Assembly (NCBI GenBank): GCA_024636975.1 | Contig: JAGXGA010000048.1 | Location: 1-64,000 of the forward strand | DNA length: 64,000 nt | Direction: 5' to 3' | Source of the DNA: Mariniphaga sp. | GTDB taxonomy: Bacteria > Bacteroidota > Bacteroidia > Bacteroidales > Prolixibacteraceae | Shown: positions 52,642-62,690 of the stretch, in pieces | Layout: every line of letters begins with the position of its first letter | Position numbering within the stretch: position 1 is the first letter of the stretch | Notes under the pieces: generated by a model | What the model was told of the DNA's origin: nothing | Database searches by the model: none | Seen by the model: only the letters and a program-made list of their open reading frames with translations | Made by a program: the position numbers and the translations under genes

Positions 52642-54573
52642 TTAAAGTGAAGTTATATTAACTTCATTTTTCCCTTTGGTTTTTGGATTATTTATAGTAA
52701 AAACAATCCGGGTAATGCCTTCAGGCCAATACCTTTTGAGGCCATTATCGGTTACTTCATTAAATTCGATTTTCGGGCTAACGATTTTTGAATTGTATTT
52801 CATTTCAAGGTTAAAACCCACCCCTTTGAGCAGTAACACCCCCGGCTTTGATTCCGACACTTTGCAATAGGTTATAAAATTTATGGAAGTAGGCTCTTCC
52901 TTTACCTTTGCCAGCTCATAATCGTCGCGCACAATAAACTGTTTTCCTCGATTAAGCTGGTAGGAGCGCACCCATTTCTTTACAGCGGCATCTTCCGGGT
53001 AAGCTTTTGCGATATCGGTAGAAAAGACAGCTTTTTTTGCATCAGCTTCAAAACTGCTGTTTGTTGCCACATATTCCCTTCCTTCTTTTTGGTCGACACC
53101 ATTTATTCTAGGCAGGTTATGGTATTGACTCTGCATGGTCCAGATTTCATAGCGCCGGTCGCTGAAAGTCTTGGCGGTGTAAGTTTCACGGCCTATATCG
53201 ATAAGAGCAGGCTTTCCATCAAAATACAATACACAGGATCCCAAATCATTATGATTGTGGCTTTCGGCATTGTGGCCACCTTTTGCAGCAAAAAAGAATC
53301 CTTCAGATGAGCCGGCTTCATCGCGGGCTCCGGCCACCTGGGTTTGTGGCAGCCAGAAATCGCTTATCAAAGCATTTTCTGCTTCAGCATTCTTTATCTC
53401 TTCAAGATACATCAACTGCATGACCTGCTCATCGATTTTACCTTCAGGTATCTCCTGGCCCCAGTCCTGCTTATCTGCCAGAAATGCTCCAAACTTATAC
53501 ATAACCGGATCATTGATATCTTTCCCGTAGCTGTATATTATCTGGGGCCGGCTTCCGGTAGTGGCATCGGCATCGGCAAAATTGATAAAGTAGGGGTATT
53601 CGATATAGGCTTTATATATGTATGTACCCATATTTTGAACGAGCTGGTTGTCATACACGTCAAATTTTCCACCAGTAGCACGCTTAAGCAGGTCGAGTGA
53701 CTGATACAGGGAAGCACCTGCCCTCCCCCAGTAGGAAGGACCTTCATCGCAACCTCCATCAGCAGGATAAACATTAATAAATTCATCGAGTGATCGAACC
53801 AATTTTTGCACACCTTTTAGCTTCTGCCCCTGATCATCTTCCAGAATCAAAATTGCGGTGAGCATATTGTGGTTTGTCCATGGGTTCCAGTTGTTGACTT
53901 CCCGGGAGCCATCAAGTCCTTGCCACCAGAAATCGTTTCGTTCATAATATGGGATCACGGCTTTCTTCATGATTTCATTTTTGAGCCGTGTAGCAATAAG
54001 CGGATGTATTTTATCGAATTCATCCTTAAACAAAAACCAGGTCCACGAGAGGATGTTTGTAATTTCGCCCACCCCCAGATCAATAACCGGCTCATCAGCA
54101 TCAGGCAGTCCATGTGGCGCCTTTTGGGCCGTAAGGTGTGCCGACCAGCCCCACCAGGTTTGCTCACTGTAGTACCATGCACCGTTAACAATCTGATCAA
54201 TAAACCGCCCCTTGCCTTCCGCCAGTTCTCCCATCACCAATGCAACCAACGCTGACCGGGGTAAACCATAAACCTCCTGTTTACGATCGCCTGAGCGAAT
54301 GATTTCAAGGTAATCGGTGGCTTTAACCACCGGCCAGTCATACTCCAGGTAAATTTCAGCCTCTTTAATGTACTTCTGACGCAAATTATCCGGAAGCTTA
54401 TTCCAGAAACTGCGGTCGTTGTAATCAGGAAAACCAATTGCGGCAAAATCCTTTACAAGTGTGGTTACAAGATTAACTTCGCCGGCTTCCTTCTGCAGCA
54501 CATCCCTTTTTTCGTAAGAAAAAGCGCTTCCCGAAAAACAGGCAATAAATACAATCAGCAATAACTTTTTCAT
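52642..54573 (-). CDS. Heparinase II/III-type polysaccharide lyase
   Basis: 643 aa. Signal peptide (about 1-19, 'LLLIVFIACFSGSAFS'). The (alpha/alpha) toroid N-terminal domain has 'NNWNPWTNHNML' and 'DGGCDEGPSYWGRAG' (catalytic Tyr region), and the beta-sandwich domain begins with 'GGHNAESHNHNDLGS' (His and metal ligands). Such lyases cut uronic acid-containing glycans (heparin, ulvan-like, alginate oligomers). Exact substrate unknown. Starts 20 bp after the preceding gene and ends 46 bp before the next. Confidence 0.88.
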   Translation of the reverse strand: MKKLLLIVFIACFSGSAFSYEKRDVLQKEAGEVNLVTTLVKDFAAIGFPDYNDRSFWNKLPDNLRQKYIKEAEIYLEYDWPVVKATDYLEIIRSGDRKQEVYGLPRSALVALVMGELAEGKGRFIDQIVNGAWYYSEQTWWGWSAHLTAQKAPHGLPDADEPVIDLGVGEITNILSWTWFLFKDEFDKIHPLIATRLKNEIMKKAVIPYYERNDFWWQGLDGSREVNNWNPWTNHNMLTAILILEDDQGQKLKGVQKLVRSLDEFINVYPADGGCDEGPSYWGRAGASLYQSLDLLKRATGGKFDVYDNQLVQNMGTYIYKAYIEYPYFINFADADATTGSRPQIIYSYGKDINDPVMYKFGAFLADKQDWGQEIPEGKIDEQVMQLMYLEEIKNAEAENALISDFWLPQTQVAGARDEAGSSEGFFFAAKGGHNAESHNHNDLGSCVLYFDGKPALIDIGRETYTAKTFSDRRYEIWTMQSQYHNLPRINGVDQKEGREYVATNSSFEADAKKAVFSTDIAKAYPEDAAVKKWVRSYQLNRGKQFIVRDDYELAKVKEEPTSINFITYCKVSESKPGVLLLKGVGFNLEMKYNSKIVSPKIEFNEVTDNGLKRYWPEGITRIVFTINNPKTKGKNEVNITSL

Positions 54574-54592
54574 TTCAAATTATATTAAGTTT

Positions 54593-56731
54593 TTAATGAT
54601 TTTTTAACCAGTCCAGTTCTTCAATTACTTCTGTTTCCACATTTGACCAATGAAAATACCGATTTCCTCCTGAATGCGTATAATGCATTAATGGCACAGG
54701 GTGATATACCGGTTCAGTTACCTTTACCAGGTGCCGCCAGTTTTCAACAGCCTTTTCCAGGAATTGAACTGCATTTTTATGATTACCGGACTCCTTAGTT
54801 TCAACGAACTTTTGGTACTCAACTGCAGCCTTTAGCTTATTCGAAAAATAAAGCCCCAGATATGCCCAGGCCTTAATGTCCGACACTTCATACAACAGAT
54901 TGATGTTGCTGTCCGCATTAACAGATTCCATTTTCTTCAGTGCATCGGAACAGAATGAGGAAATAGAATCGGCCAGTTCAACAGGGGTTATTTTACCGGG
55001 TACAGAATTTTCCCCGTTGTCCAGATACTCCCGTATACTCAGATAAGCCGGTTCCATAGGATGTTTTTCAGCCAGTTGCTGTATTGAGATAAGTTTCATT
55101 TGGTTGTCTTCCAATGTCAGCATACCCTCAGAATAAAGGGTAAAATCCCAGGTGGCATTCCAGTATGAAGCTATTATAAGCGGCATGCGGCTAACCTTTA
55201 CCTGTGCATCAAATAATATTTCACCATAACGGGGAAATTGATTAACGAAAGCTTGTTCAAATATTGAATCGGGAGTTAAAGGATTATAGAGCAACCGGCC
55301 CCAGTTTTTATAAAACATCCATTGCCTTTCAAAAGCATACGTATAACCGGATCCCTTCAGGGAGGTAATGTAGTCCTTCGCCGGGATATAACATTCTGAA
55401 CCTATATAGTAACCGTTGACGTATGGTTGAGCATTTTCAGCAATATGCCTTCTGATGAATTCCGGCTGTCCCCAACGCAGCATAAAAAAATCTTCATTGC
55501 GCATCATCCAGGCCAGCTTATAATTCTCAGGATTCGGGTTCCAGTAAGTATCGGTCAGTTCACCGCCATGCACCTTCACGAGTGCGGGGCTTGAATGTGC
55601 ATGCGACCAGTTAAACTTGAGTTCGGTTTGTATAGGTCTGATAAAACAACTCAGGGTATCGAGCGTGGTACGCGTCATTTGCTCGACATCTACTGAGGTT
55701 GAACCCCCGCTTCCCGTATTGGCAGAAAAAGGAATCCGGTGGATAAATTTTATATTTCGAGAGGCCTGTCTTACACCCTGAACAAAACTGTCGAGCAGCC
55801 ATTGTTCACGTTCTTCGGGAGTCATCCCCCCCATTCCTTCGCCGAGAGATATACCCAGTCCGGTTAAATCGGGATAGGTATCAATAACAGCCTTTACACT
55901 TTCGCGCATGTAATCTTTTACCAGTTCAGATGTATCGCCCCGGTTTATAAAATAATCGTTGTTAATGCTGTATTCAGCAACACCATGCGCCTTAGCAAAC
56001 TCAGGTGAAACAAAAATGTTCCAGTTAATGATATAGGTTTCGATGCCTCTTTCCTTAGCCAACCGGAACAGGGTATGCCAGAATAGCTGCCATTCGGCCA
56101 GTTCTTCATCGTTAAAAGCACTCGCCTCAGGATACTTTTCAGTTTTCACCATATAATGAAACGGATGCTGGCTCCAGAGGGTAAGCACGTTGAACCTGTT
56201 TTCGGCCATCATATCAAGGAATTGGTGCCAATAAGTGGTATCGCGAACCGTTTCAGAATGAAGTTGCAATGCTTCTCCGGTACGGTACGACATCCACGGG
56301 AGATTGAATTTAATGGCACGGAAACTCAGATGGGGACTTTCAGATTTGGCAACTATTTTTTTTTGACCGTTCTCCAACTGCTCTTTAATATCGAGCAAAC
56401 CATACATCAGGCCGGTAGGATCGCCTGCCTTAACCTGCACCCGTTCATTCTTAACAATAATACCAAAAGCTTCCGGTTCATATTTTTCTGCATTCACAGT
56501 AGCATGAATTGTATAATCCATATTATTGTTTGCAAACTCTATTTGGCGTGAATTAATTAATTCATTGAGTTTATTCAGTGCATGTATTACCTGGGGAGAC
56601 TGATCGTCTGATTCAATTTGAATGCGCAGCTCTTCCCTGCTGCATGAGCTGCAAACAATTATTAAACTTAAAAGTAATAAACCCGCATGCATTCCTGCAT
56701 ACAGTTTTCCAGGTTTTAAATATTTTCTCAT
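54593..56731 (-). CDS. Alpha-glucuronidase-like glycoside hydrolase, lipoprotein
   Basis: 712 aa. Signal 'LLLSLIIVCSSCSREE' with a lipobox ending at Cys. The N-terminal beta/alpha domain ('GIIVKNERVQVKAGDPTGLMYGLLDIKEQL' region, about 85-115) resembles the GH67/GH20-type N-terminal domain; a TIM barrel follows ('FNVLTLWSQHPFHYM', 'LGISLGEGMGG' with a candidate acid Glu). Most like alpha-glucuronidase-type family members with unproven activity. It would release glucuronic acid from oligomers made by the lyases downstream. No carbohydrate module recognised. Confidence 0.65.
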   Translation of the reverse strand: MRKYLKPGKLYAGMHAGLLLLSLIIVCSSCSREELRIQIESDDQSPQVIHALNKLNELINSRQIEFANNNMDYTIHATVNAEKYEPEAFGIIVKNERVQVKAGDPTGLMYGLLDIKEQLENGQKKIVAKSESPHLSFRAIKFNLPWMSYRTGEALQLHSETVRDTTYWHQFLDMMAENRFNVLTLWSQHPFHYMVKTEKYPEASAFNDEELAEWQLFWHTLFRLAKERGIETYIINWNIFVSPEFAKAHGVAEYSINNDYFINRGDTSELVKDYMRESVKAVIDTYPDLTGLGISLGEGMGGMTPEEREQWLLDSFVQGVRQASRNIKFIHRIPFSANTGSGGSTSVDVEQMTRTTLDTLSCFIRPIQTELKFNWSHAHSSPALVKVHGGELTDTYWNPNPENYKLAWMMRNEDFFMLRWGQPEFIRRHIAENAQPYVNGYYIGSECYIPAKDYITSLKGSGYTYAFERQWMFYKNWGRLLYNPLTPDSIFEQAFVNQFPRYGEILFDAQVKVSRMPLIIASYWNATWDFTLYSEGMLTLEDNQMKLISIQQLAEKHPMEPAYLSIREYLDNGENSVPGKITPVELADSISSFCSDALKKMESVNADSNINLLYEVSDIKAWAYLGLYFSNKLKAAVEYQKFVETKESGNHKNAVQFLEKAVENWRHLVKVTEPVYHPVPLMHYTHSGGNRYFHWSNVETEVIEELDWLKNH

Positions 56732-56749
56732 ATTTTCTGATCTATTTGA

Positions 56750-59700
56750 TTAGAAAGAATTAATCCGAATTTCAATATTATTTACTCCCGGGCTCAGGCG
56801 AACCGATCCAAAGGAAAGGTTCACAGGTTCTCCATTTAAAGTTACCACATCTTCGGCAGAAAATCCGGCATTAAATTCACCCACCATGTTTGCGGGCAAT
56901 TCAATTTTAAACTGTATTAACCGATTATTTACCCTGTTGTAATCGCCTTTGATTTCACCGCGAATGGTGGGGATCTTAACCGAGCTGCTTTTTAGATTGC
57001 TCATTTGAGGATTTATGGAAACCACCTCAAAACCGGGTTCTTCAGGTTGAATTCCCCACAAGTACCGTGGAATTATGTTTGCGGGTGCTGCGCCCCAGGC
57101 ATGGTTCCAGTCGGCATTGGGTTTGTAGCGCATGTCCCAGGCTTCGAGTGCTATAGTTGAGCCAATTTTAATCATATTGTACCAGCTCCGGTCGTGTGTG
57201 GCTGTCATTAATTCAAGAGCATAATCAGCATTGCCACTTTTATAGACTGCTTCCATTAAAAACTGGGCCCCGTATACGCTGGGGCCCATACCGCGCGTCT
57301 TTAGGTAATCACCAACCCTTTTTTTATAGGCTTCAGGTACTATATCAAAAGCCAGCGGCATCATATTGGCATGAACCGAACCATGGTCGGTGTCAATTCC
57401 ATCGCGATAGTATCCTCCCTCTTCAACAAACAGTTTTTCGTTAATGGCTTTTTTTGCTTTTGCTGCCCGAAATTGAAAGTCGAGCTGCTCTTCCGTTTTA
57501 TTCAGCAAACCGGCAAACTCAGCCATGATTTTCATGTTTTGGTAAAAGAAACTATTAATTACCGTATTTACCGGCATGAATACAAATCCGTCGCGTTCAC
57601 CCTGGGGCCAGTCTTCTGGCAGTTTCCATCCAGTATCTTTCTGGGCAGGCGGCCAGTCCACGATGTCGCGTACCCGTTGGGTGGTGTCTTTAAACCCCAG
57701 CTTTGCCATAAATTCGCCGGTTAATTTTGGAGATTCTGTACTAATCAACCCCTCCTGCACTTCGAGTTCCATGAGGGTTTTATGTTTTAACGGCTCGTAG
57801 TATTTTTCAATCAGTTCGGTATTCCCGGTGTACAGGTAATCCTGGTAAAACATCAGTGCCACATGCAACTGCCACTCGGTTGGCCAGGTGGGTTTCTCCA
57901 TAAAATATTCAATGGTCCGTCGTGCAATTGCATGTTCATTATCGACTGAATAATGGCTCAGCTGGTTCAGGTAAGCATCGGCCTCATAGGGAATCCGTTC
58001 ACGGTCGCCATCTACATAATATCCTGCAAATGTTGTTGCTTTCTGGGTGTATTTGCACATTTCCCAAAGCTGGTTCAATATGGAATCAGAACTGGTAAAC
58101 GAACTGGAAGTTTCATCGAAATAATTGAAGTAGGCAACTTGGGTTACATCTTCAGGCTGTAAATGAAATTCTGATGCTGGAGATTCAGAGTTCCGCTCAA
58201 TTTCAGCATAACGGAAAGGCATAATCACAGGAAAAGAGTCGGGAAGCGCCACGGCCAATTCATTGGTATTTCGTTCGTCAGGTTCCAATTCAATTTGGTA
58301 GTTTTTCTTTTCAGGTGATACCTGAAGCTGAACTTTCTGATATCGGATGGTTCCGCCTGGTTCACGGTCGATTTTGCCTTCCAGTAGTTTTTCGCCCAGA
58401 TGAATTATTAAAGTTTCGGGAACTTTGGCTGAATAGCTTAGTTCAAGTGTTGCGAAAGCGGCTTTACCAAAATCGACAAAATAACTTCCATCGACATTTT
58501 TATTCATCGCCGATGGTTTAATTCTATCCACCTGAAACCAATTTCCGGTTGAAATATACTTATCAGCAATTCCGGTTGTAAATTTCTGAACTTCTGAATA
58601 ATCAGACAACCGGTTATCCTGATCGAAAATCCGTACTTTCCAGAAATAGGTTTTGTTTGGAGCTAGCGGTTCGCCGTCAAAAGAAATATCAACCGACTGG
58701 TTGCTGCGGACATTACCACTGTCCCAAACATCGCCGATGTTGTTGCCTATGTTTTTTTCGTTCGAAGCAACCAGGATTTGATAGCCTTTTTGAATTACGG
58801 CTTCTTTAGGTACCACCCAACTGAATTCGGGTTTCCTGTCGATAATTTTGGTGAACTTCGGGTCACGGATGTATTCAACTGTCAGTTTGGTTGGAACTCC
58901 TGAATAAGGATCGGCATATTTTTTTGCCAGTTCATCCAGTTTATTTCGAAATCTCACAAGAATCTCTTCATATCCGGGACTTCCGGCTTTATTTATAGAT
59001 TCATTCGGGTCTGTTTCCAGGTCATATATTTCCTCAGCCGATTTATCGTTTACATAACGCAGATACTTCCATTTACCATCCACTCTAAGGCCTTCGCTTG
59101 GCGGAATGTTTTCAAACTCCCAAAGGTGCTCAATTAAAACTGTATCGCGCGGAAACGATTTTTCTTCTCCTGTTACCAGCGGCATCAGGCTTTTTCCTTG
59201 CCAGGAACCCGGTTGTTTGGCACCGGCCAGATCGGCAATTGTAGCGGGCACATCAATGTTCAGCGCCATTTCATCAATATCGCGGTGTTTTTTCACCCGC
59301 GGATCGTAAACAATCAGCGGTACCCGGATGGAATTATCATACATGAGCCACTTGCCTGCCAATTGGCGTTCACCCATGAAGTATCCGTTATCGCCCATTA
59401 AAATAATGACCGTGTTTTCATCCATACCTTTTTCAGTGAGCTTTTGACGTATTTTGGATATTTCCAGATCGATCCCATAAATCATCCGGTAATATCCCTT
59501 AACACTGTGCTGGTATTTTTCGGGCGTATCGTAACGCCAGGTCCATCGTAGCCGGTTAAACCCTTCGCGTACCGGCAGTGGCTGTTCAAGAAAATATTTA
59601 TCATCAGCCAGCTCAGGTCCGGGCATTTGCATGTTTTGATATAACTTACCGGATTCCTCCTGCCAGAAATACTGCAATGGAGCTCCATCATGAGCATGTG

Positions 59701-60307
59701 GTGCACTAAAACTCAGCGATAAACAAAATGGTTTATCACCGGGTGCATTTTCAATAAAATCAAGCGCCTGCTGCCCTGTGTAACGGGTGAGGTGAACCGT
59801 ATCACCATTCAACGTTTTATAGTAATACCCACGGTAATCTTTATATTGGTTGTTGCGGTCATAATCATCCATTACATCAAATAACTGTTCCTTTCCAGAA
59901 TAATTCACCCCAAACTTTCCAAAGAAACCAGTATAATAACCTGCTTGTTTTAATCGTTCCGGATACGAATCAGCCATATATTCATTCCGTATAGGCCCGG
60001 TTTGAAAAGTATATTTGTGGGTACGCTCATGCAGTCCGCTAAGGATACTGGCACGGCTTGCCGAACATATGGGTGTGGATACAACGGCGTTCCTGAAATA
60101 GGCGCCGCTTTGTGCCAGCTTATCCATTTCAGGCGTTTGAATGATTTTATTTCCTGCATAGCCCAATGCATCCCATCGCTGATCATCGGTGAGGATGAAA
60201 ATGATATTTGGCTTTTCCCAAACTTGCTTTTTTACTTTCTTGTTGCCGGAGGCAAGTCCTGTGGTACATAAAAATAGTATCAGTAAATAGATATGTATTG
60301 AATTCAT
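56750..60307 (-). CDS. Sulfatase/alpha-L-rhamnosidase (S1-GH78) fusion
   Basis: 1185 aa from the ATG at 60307; an in-frame start at 60361 would overlap the upstream gene and spoil the signal peptide. Residues about 30-470: S1 sulfatase with '[19 protein letters not shown]' metal site, formylglycine motif '[12 protein letters not shown]' (Cys about residue 81, C-x-A-x-R) and '[12 protein letters not shown]'. Residues about 480-1185: Ig-like domain, then GH78 (alpha/alpha)6 barrel with '[15 protein letters not shown]' (general acid) and 'ALEAWDMR ... NHAWGAAP' (base and His). Removes sulfate and then rhamnose from the same chain end. A similar fusion is known from the ulvan locus of Formosa agariphila. 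Confidence 0.93.
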   Translation of the reverse strand: MNSIHIYLLILFLCTTGLASGNKKVKKQVWEKPNIIFILTDDQRWDALGYAGNKIIQTPEMDKLAQSGAYFRNAVVSTPICSASRASILSGLHERTHKYTFQTGPIRNEYMADSYPERLKQAGYYTGFFGKFGVNYSGKEQLFDVMDDYDRNNQYKDYRGYYYKTLNGDTVHLTRYTGQQALDFIENAPGDKPFCLSLSFSAPHAHDGAPLQYFWQEESGKLYQNMQMPGPELADDKYFLEQPLPVREGFNRLRWTWRYDTPEKYQHSVKGYYRMIYGIDLEISKIRQKLTEKGMDENTVIILMGDNGYFMGERQLAGKWLMYDNSIRVPLIVYDPRVKKHRDIDEMALNIDVPATIADLAGAKQPGSWQGKSLMPLVTGEEKSFPRDTVLIEHLWEFENIPPSEGLRVDGKWKYLRYVNDKSAEEIYDLETDPNESINKAGSPGYEEILVRFRNKLDELAKKYADPYSGVPTKLTVEYIRDPKFTKIIDRKPEFSWVVPKEAVIQKGYQILVASNEKNIGNNIGDVWDSGNVRSNQSVDISFDGEPLAPNKTYFWKVRIFDQDNRLSDYSEVQKFTTGIADKYISTGNWFQVDRIKPSAMNKNVDGSYFVDFGKAAFATLELSYSAKVPETLIIHLGEKLLEGKIDREPGGTIRYQKVQLQVSPEKKNYQIELEPDERNTNELAVALPDSFPVIMPFRYAEIERNSESPASEFHLQPEDVTQVAYFNYFDETSSSFTSSDSILNQLWEMCKYTQKATTFAGYYVDGDRERIPYEADAYLNQLSHYSVDNEHAIARRTIEYFMEKPTWPTEWQLHVALMFYQDYLYTGNTELIEKYYEPLKHKTLMELEVQEGLISTESPKLTGEFMAKLGFKDTTQRVRDIVDWPPAQKDTGWKLPEDWPQGERDGFVFMPVNTVINSFFYQNMKIMAEFAGLLNKTEEQLDFQFRAAKAKKAINEKLFVEEGGYYRDGIDTDHGSVHANMMPLAFDIVPEAYKKRVGDYLKTRGMGPSVYGAQFLMEAVYKSGNADYALELMTATHDRSWYNMIKIGSTIALEAWDMRYKPNADWNHAWGAAPANIIPRYLWGIQPEEPGFEVVSINPQMSNLKSSSVKIPTIRGEIKGDYNRVNNRLIQFKIELPANMVGEFNAGFSAEDVVTLNGEPVNLSFGSVRLSPGVNNIEIRINSF

Positions 60308-60317
60308 GCTAAAATAT

Positions 60318-62603
60318 TTATTGATTTTTTCCCAAATAAAATACCGAACTGACTGGTTCAAGGGTTAATGCAAACCGAGTATAATTTTCACCGGATACCT
60401 GAGTATTTTCAAACTGAATATCTTTATCGATGCTGACGTTGTGGGGATTCCATTTTTCCAGTTTTTGATGACCCCGAATGTACACTTCGGTTTCAACCGG
60501 CTCATTGCCGGAGTTTGCAAAATAAAATATTTCCCGCTCATCTTTCACCTTGTGAATGTAAGAAAATTTACCATAATCAGAAGTAAGTTCAGGGTTGGGA
60601 GAAAAGGTCACGTCAGGTATCATATGTTTTTTGAGAACTGAATGGATGTTTTGCTTTCCAGTGTTGGGAATAAATACAGCATAACCTCCTTTAGAGTTTG
60701 AATTTTCCTGAATACGGGATGAATCCTGGGTAAGTTCATTAATATTAAATATTGCCCTTACCAAATCAACCACCTTTTGATCCTGCCCCAATTCAGCCGA
60801 TTTGAAAGGCAGTTGTGTAGTTGAAATTACGATTCCGCCACTTTCATAAAATGATTTTACCCTTTCAAGCGTTTTGTATGAAATAATGTTGCAACCGGTA
60901 AGAAACAAGACTTTATACTCCTGGTAGTTTTCCTGATTTTGAAGTTTTATACTACCATTTTCAATTATATATTTATCATCCATGAAAAATTCAGGATGTA
61001 CAAACGTAAAATCACAGCGAATATCGTTGGTCAGTAAGCCGCTAATTTTCTGGTAATCGGTTTCCGGAGAAATGTAGTAACCTTGCCTGATATTCTCAGG
61101 GTTATCGAAACAAAAATAACCAGCCAGTTCCTCAAAGGGGTACAATACCGCTATTTCTGCGACGTGCCTTCCACCTTGAAGTAAAAAGCACGAGCGGCCA
61201 ACAAATTCGGAATAGGCTGGAAGTGCAGCAGCTAATTTTTCGCTGTAAGGCGAAACCAATGGTGGTATGTAAACCTCTCCGGGATTATACCACATGCCAT
61301 GAGGGATTACAAAATTTACCCCACGCACGAGCATTTCAAACAATGAGCGGTAAAGCATTAACGAGTCGAAAAGATTTTCGCGAAAAGCTCCATAGATTTC
61401 GGTCGCTACAACAGGCCGGTCGTAATAATCGGCTGCAGAAGAAATGAGTTTATGCCCGTTTTGCCCGTATTGGTAACTAATAATGGCATCGGTAAGCGGT
61501 ATCTGAGTATAACGATAGAATTTAAATATATCAGCATTCATATCAATGGGCGTGGGATTATAATTTCCTGGTGGATGGCCGGTACTCTTCAGACCATGTT
61601 TTTCGTTCCAAAGAGCCACCATTTTTGGATGTCCCTCAGCCAACAGTTCAGCACGGGTATTAAAAAAGCAATTTCGTACAGCTTCAGTTTCCGGACCAAT
61701 GTTGTACCATAAGGCCGGATACCATGGTTTAGGATCAAATCCGTGTAGTTCTTCAAACTTTTCATTGAACTTTCCTGTCCAGCTTCGCGGATGGCGCCAG
61801 AAACCAACGTCATCAAAAAAAGTCATCTTAATAGTATTACCGAAATATGAGCCAAATTGTTGGGCATATTCATCATAAGTAAGGTTTATAAGGTGATGCA
61901 CAGCCACGGTATCCATAAAATCGACACACAGATATTTTTTATGAAAACTGTCTTTTTGCAGTTTAAAAAGCATAATATTCCAGTTCCCGAAAGGAACCTC
62001 CCATTTCAAAATTCCGTTTTCAGTATAGTTGCTGATTTCGATCCGTTCATGCGTCTTGGAATTCATCGCTACGGCAGCCATTAACTGAACAGCATTTATA
62101 GTATCGGTGAAAATTGCGGGGCCAGTTATTTCAGTTTCTGCTTTATCAAGCCGTTTCATTGTGTAGTCAGGAAATTGTTTTTCAAGTTTACCGCCAGCCA
62201 TACCACTTGGGAAATCATTGTCATCGTATAGAATGATTTCCATATCCAGTTCTTCTGCAACATCAAGCACATCCTGATAACGTTCAAAATATGCTTCTGT
62301 CAGGAATTCAGGATTGGTACCCGGCCGGTTTTCTCTTGATGCAAGCGGTAATAAACTTATACCAGTAAAACCAACATCGTTTGCATCCTTCATTTGTTGC
62401 CTGATTCCTTCGGTAGTTAATTCACCATTAATATGCCATAAAGGCATGGGCATAAATTGGCGGGACGGTTTTTTGAATTGCTTTTCGGGAGAATTTATTG
62501 TACAGGCTGAAATTATTGAAACAAGGATTATGATGATTAAACGAAATCTGTCAAAACAACATTTAATTATTTTCTTCGTGCGCGTAAAATATCTGTTTCT
62601 CAT
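60318..62603 (-). CDS. GH106-like glycoside hydrolase, lipoprotein
   Basis: 761 aa. Signal '[16 protein letters not shown]' with lipobox I-S-A-C. '[20 protein letters not shown]' (about 52-71) is the 'W-N-G-x-x-T-x-E-x-I-x-x-Q-x' signature at the start of the barrel of GH106 and relatives, followed by '[10 protein letters not shown]', '[12 protein letters not shown]', '[10 protein letters not shown]' and '[11 protein letters not shown]' (candidate catalytic acids). GH106 enzymes are alpha-L-rhamnosidases; relatives with other specificities exist and the length (about 760) is at the short end. The next gene starts 10 bp downstream. Confidence 0.75.
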   Translation of the reverse strand: MRNRYFTRTKKIIKCCFDRFRLIIIILVSIISACTINSPEKQFKKPSRQFMPMPLWHINGELTTEGIRQQMKDANDVGFTGISLLPLASRENRPGTNPEFLTEAYFERYQDVLDVAEELDMEIILYDDNDFPSGMAGGKLEKQFPDYTMKRLDKAETEITGPAIFTDTINAVQLMAAVAMNSKTHERIEISNYTENGILKWEVPFGNWNIMLFKLQKDSFHKKYLCVDFMDTVAVHHLINLTYDEYAQQFGSYFGNTIKMTFFDDVGFWRHPRSWTGKFNEKFEELHGFDPKPWYPALWYNIGPETEAVRNCFFNTRAELLAEGHPKMVALWNEKHGLKSTGHPPGNYNPTPIDMNADIFKFYRYTQIPLTDAIISYQYGQNGHKLISSAADYYDRPVVATEIYGAFRENLFDSLMLYRSLFEMLVRGVNFVIPHGMWYNPGEVYIPPLVSPYSEKLAAALPAYSEFVGRSCFLLQGGRHVAEIAVLYPFEELAGYFCFDNPENIRQGYYISPETDYQKISGLLTNDIRCDFTFVHPEFFMDDKYIIENGSIKLQNQENYQEYKVLFLTGCNIISYKTLERVKSFYESGGIVISTTQLPFKSAELGQDQKVVDLVRAIFNINELTQDSSRIQENSNSKGGYAVFIPNTGKQNIHSVLKKHMIPDVTFSPNPELTSDYGKFSYIHKVKDEREIFYFANSGNEPVETEVYIRGHQKLEKWNPHNVSIDKDIQFENTQVSGENYTRFALTLEPVSSVFYLGKNQ

Positions 62604-62690
62604 TTTTATCCCGGTTAAGATATATTTATTTTAAGCTGATGTTTTCCTGGTATCAGAGAAGTGATTCTTTTTAAAGATTGAATCCTAATT

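Noticed and set aside
56750-60361. Start of the sulfatase/rhamnosidase fusion at 60361
   Set aside because: This would overlap the end of the upstream gene and put 18 polar residues before the signal peptide; ATG 60307 gives a normal signal.
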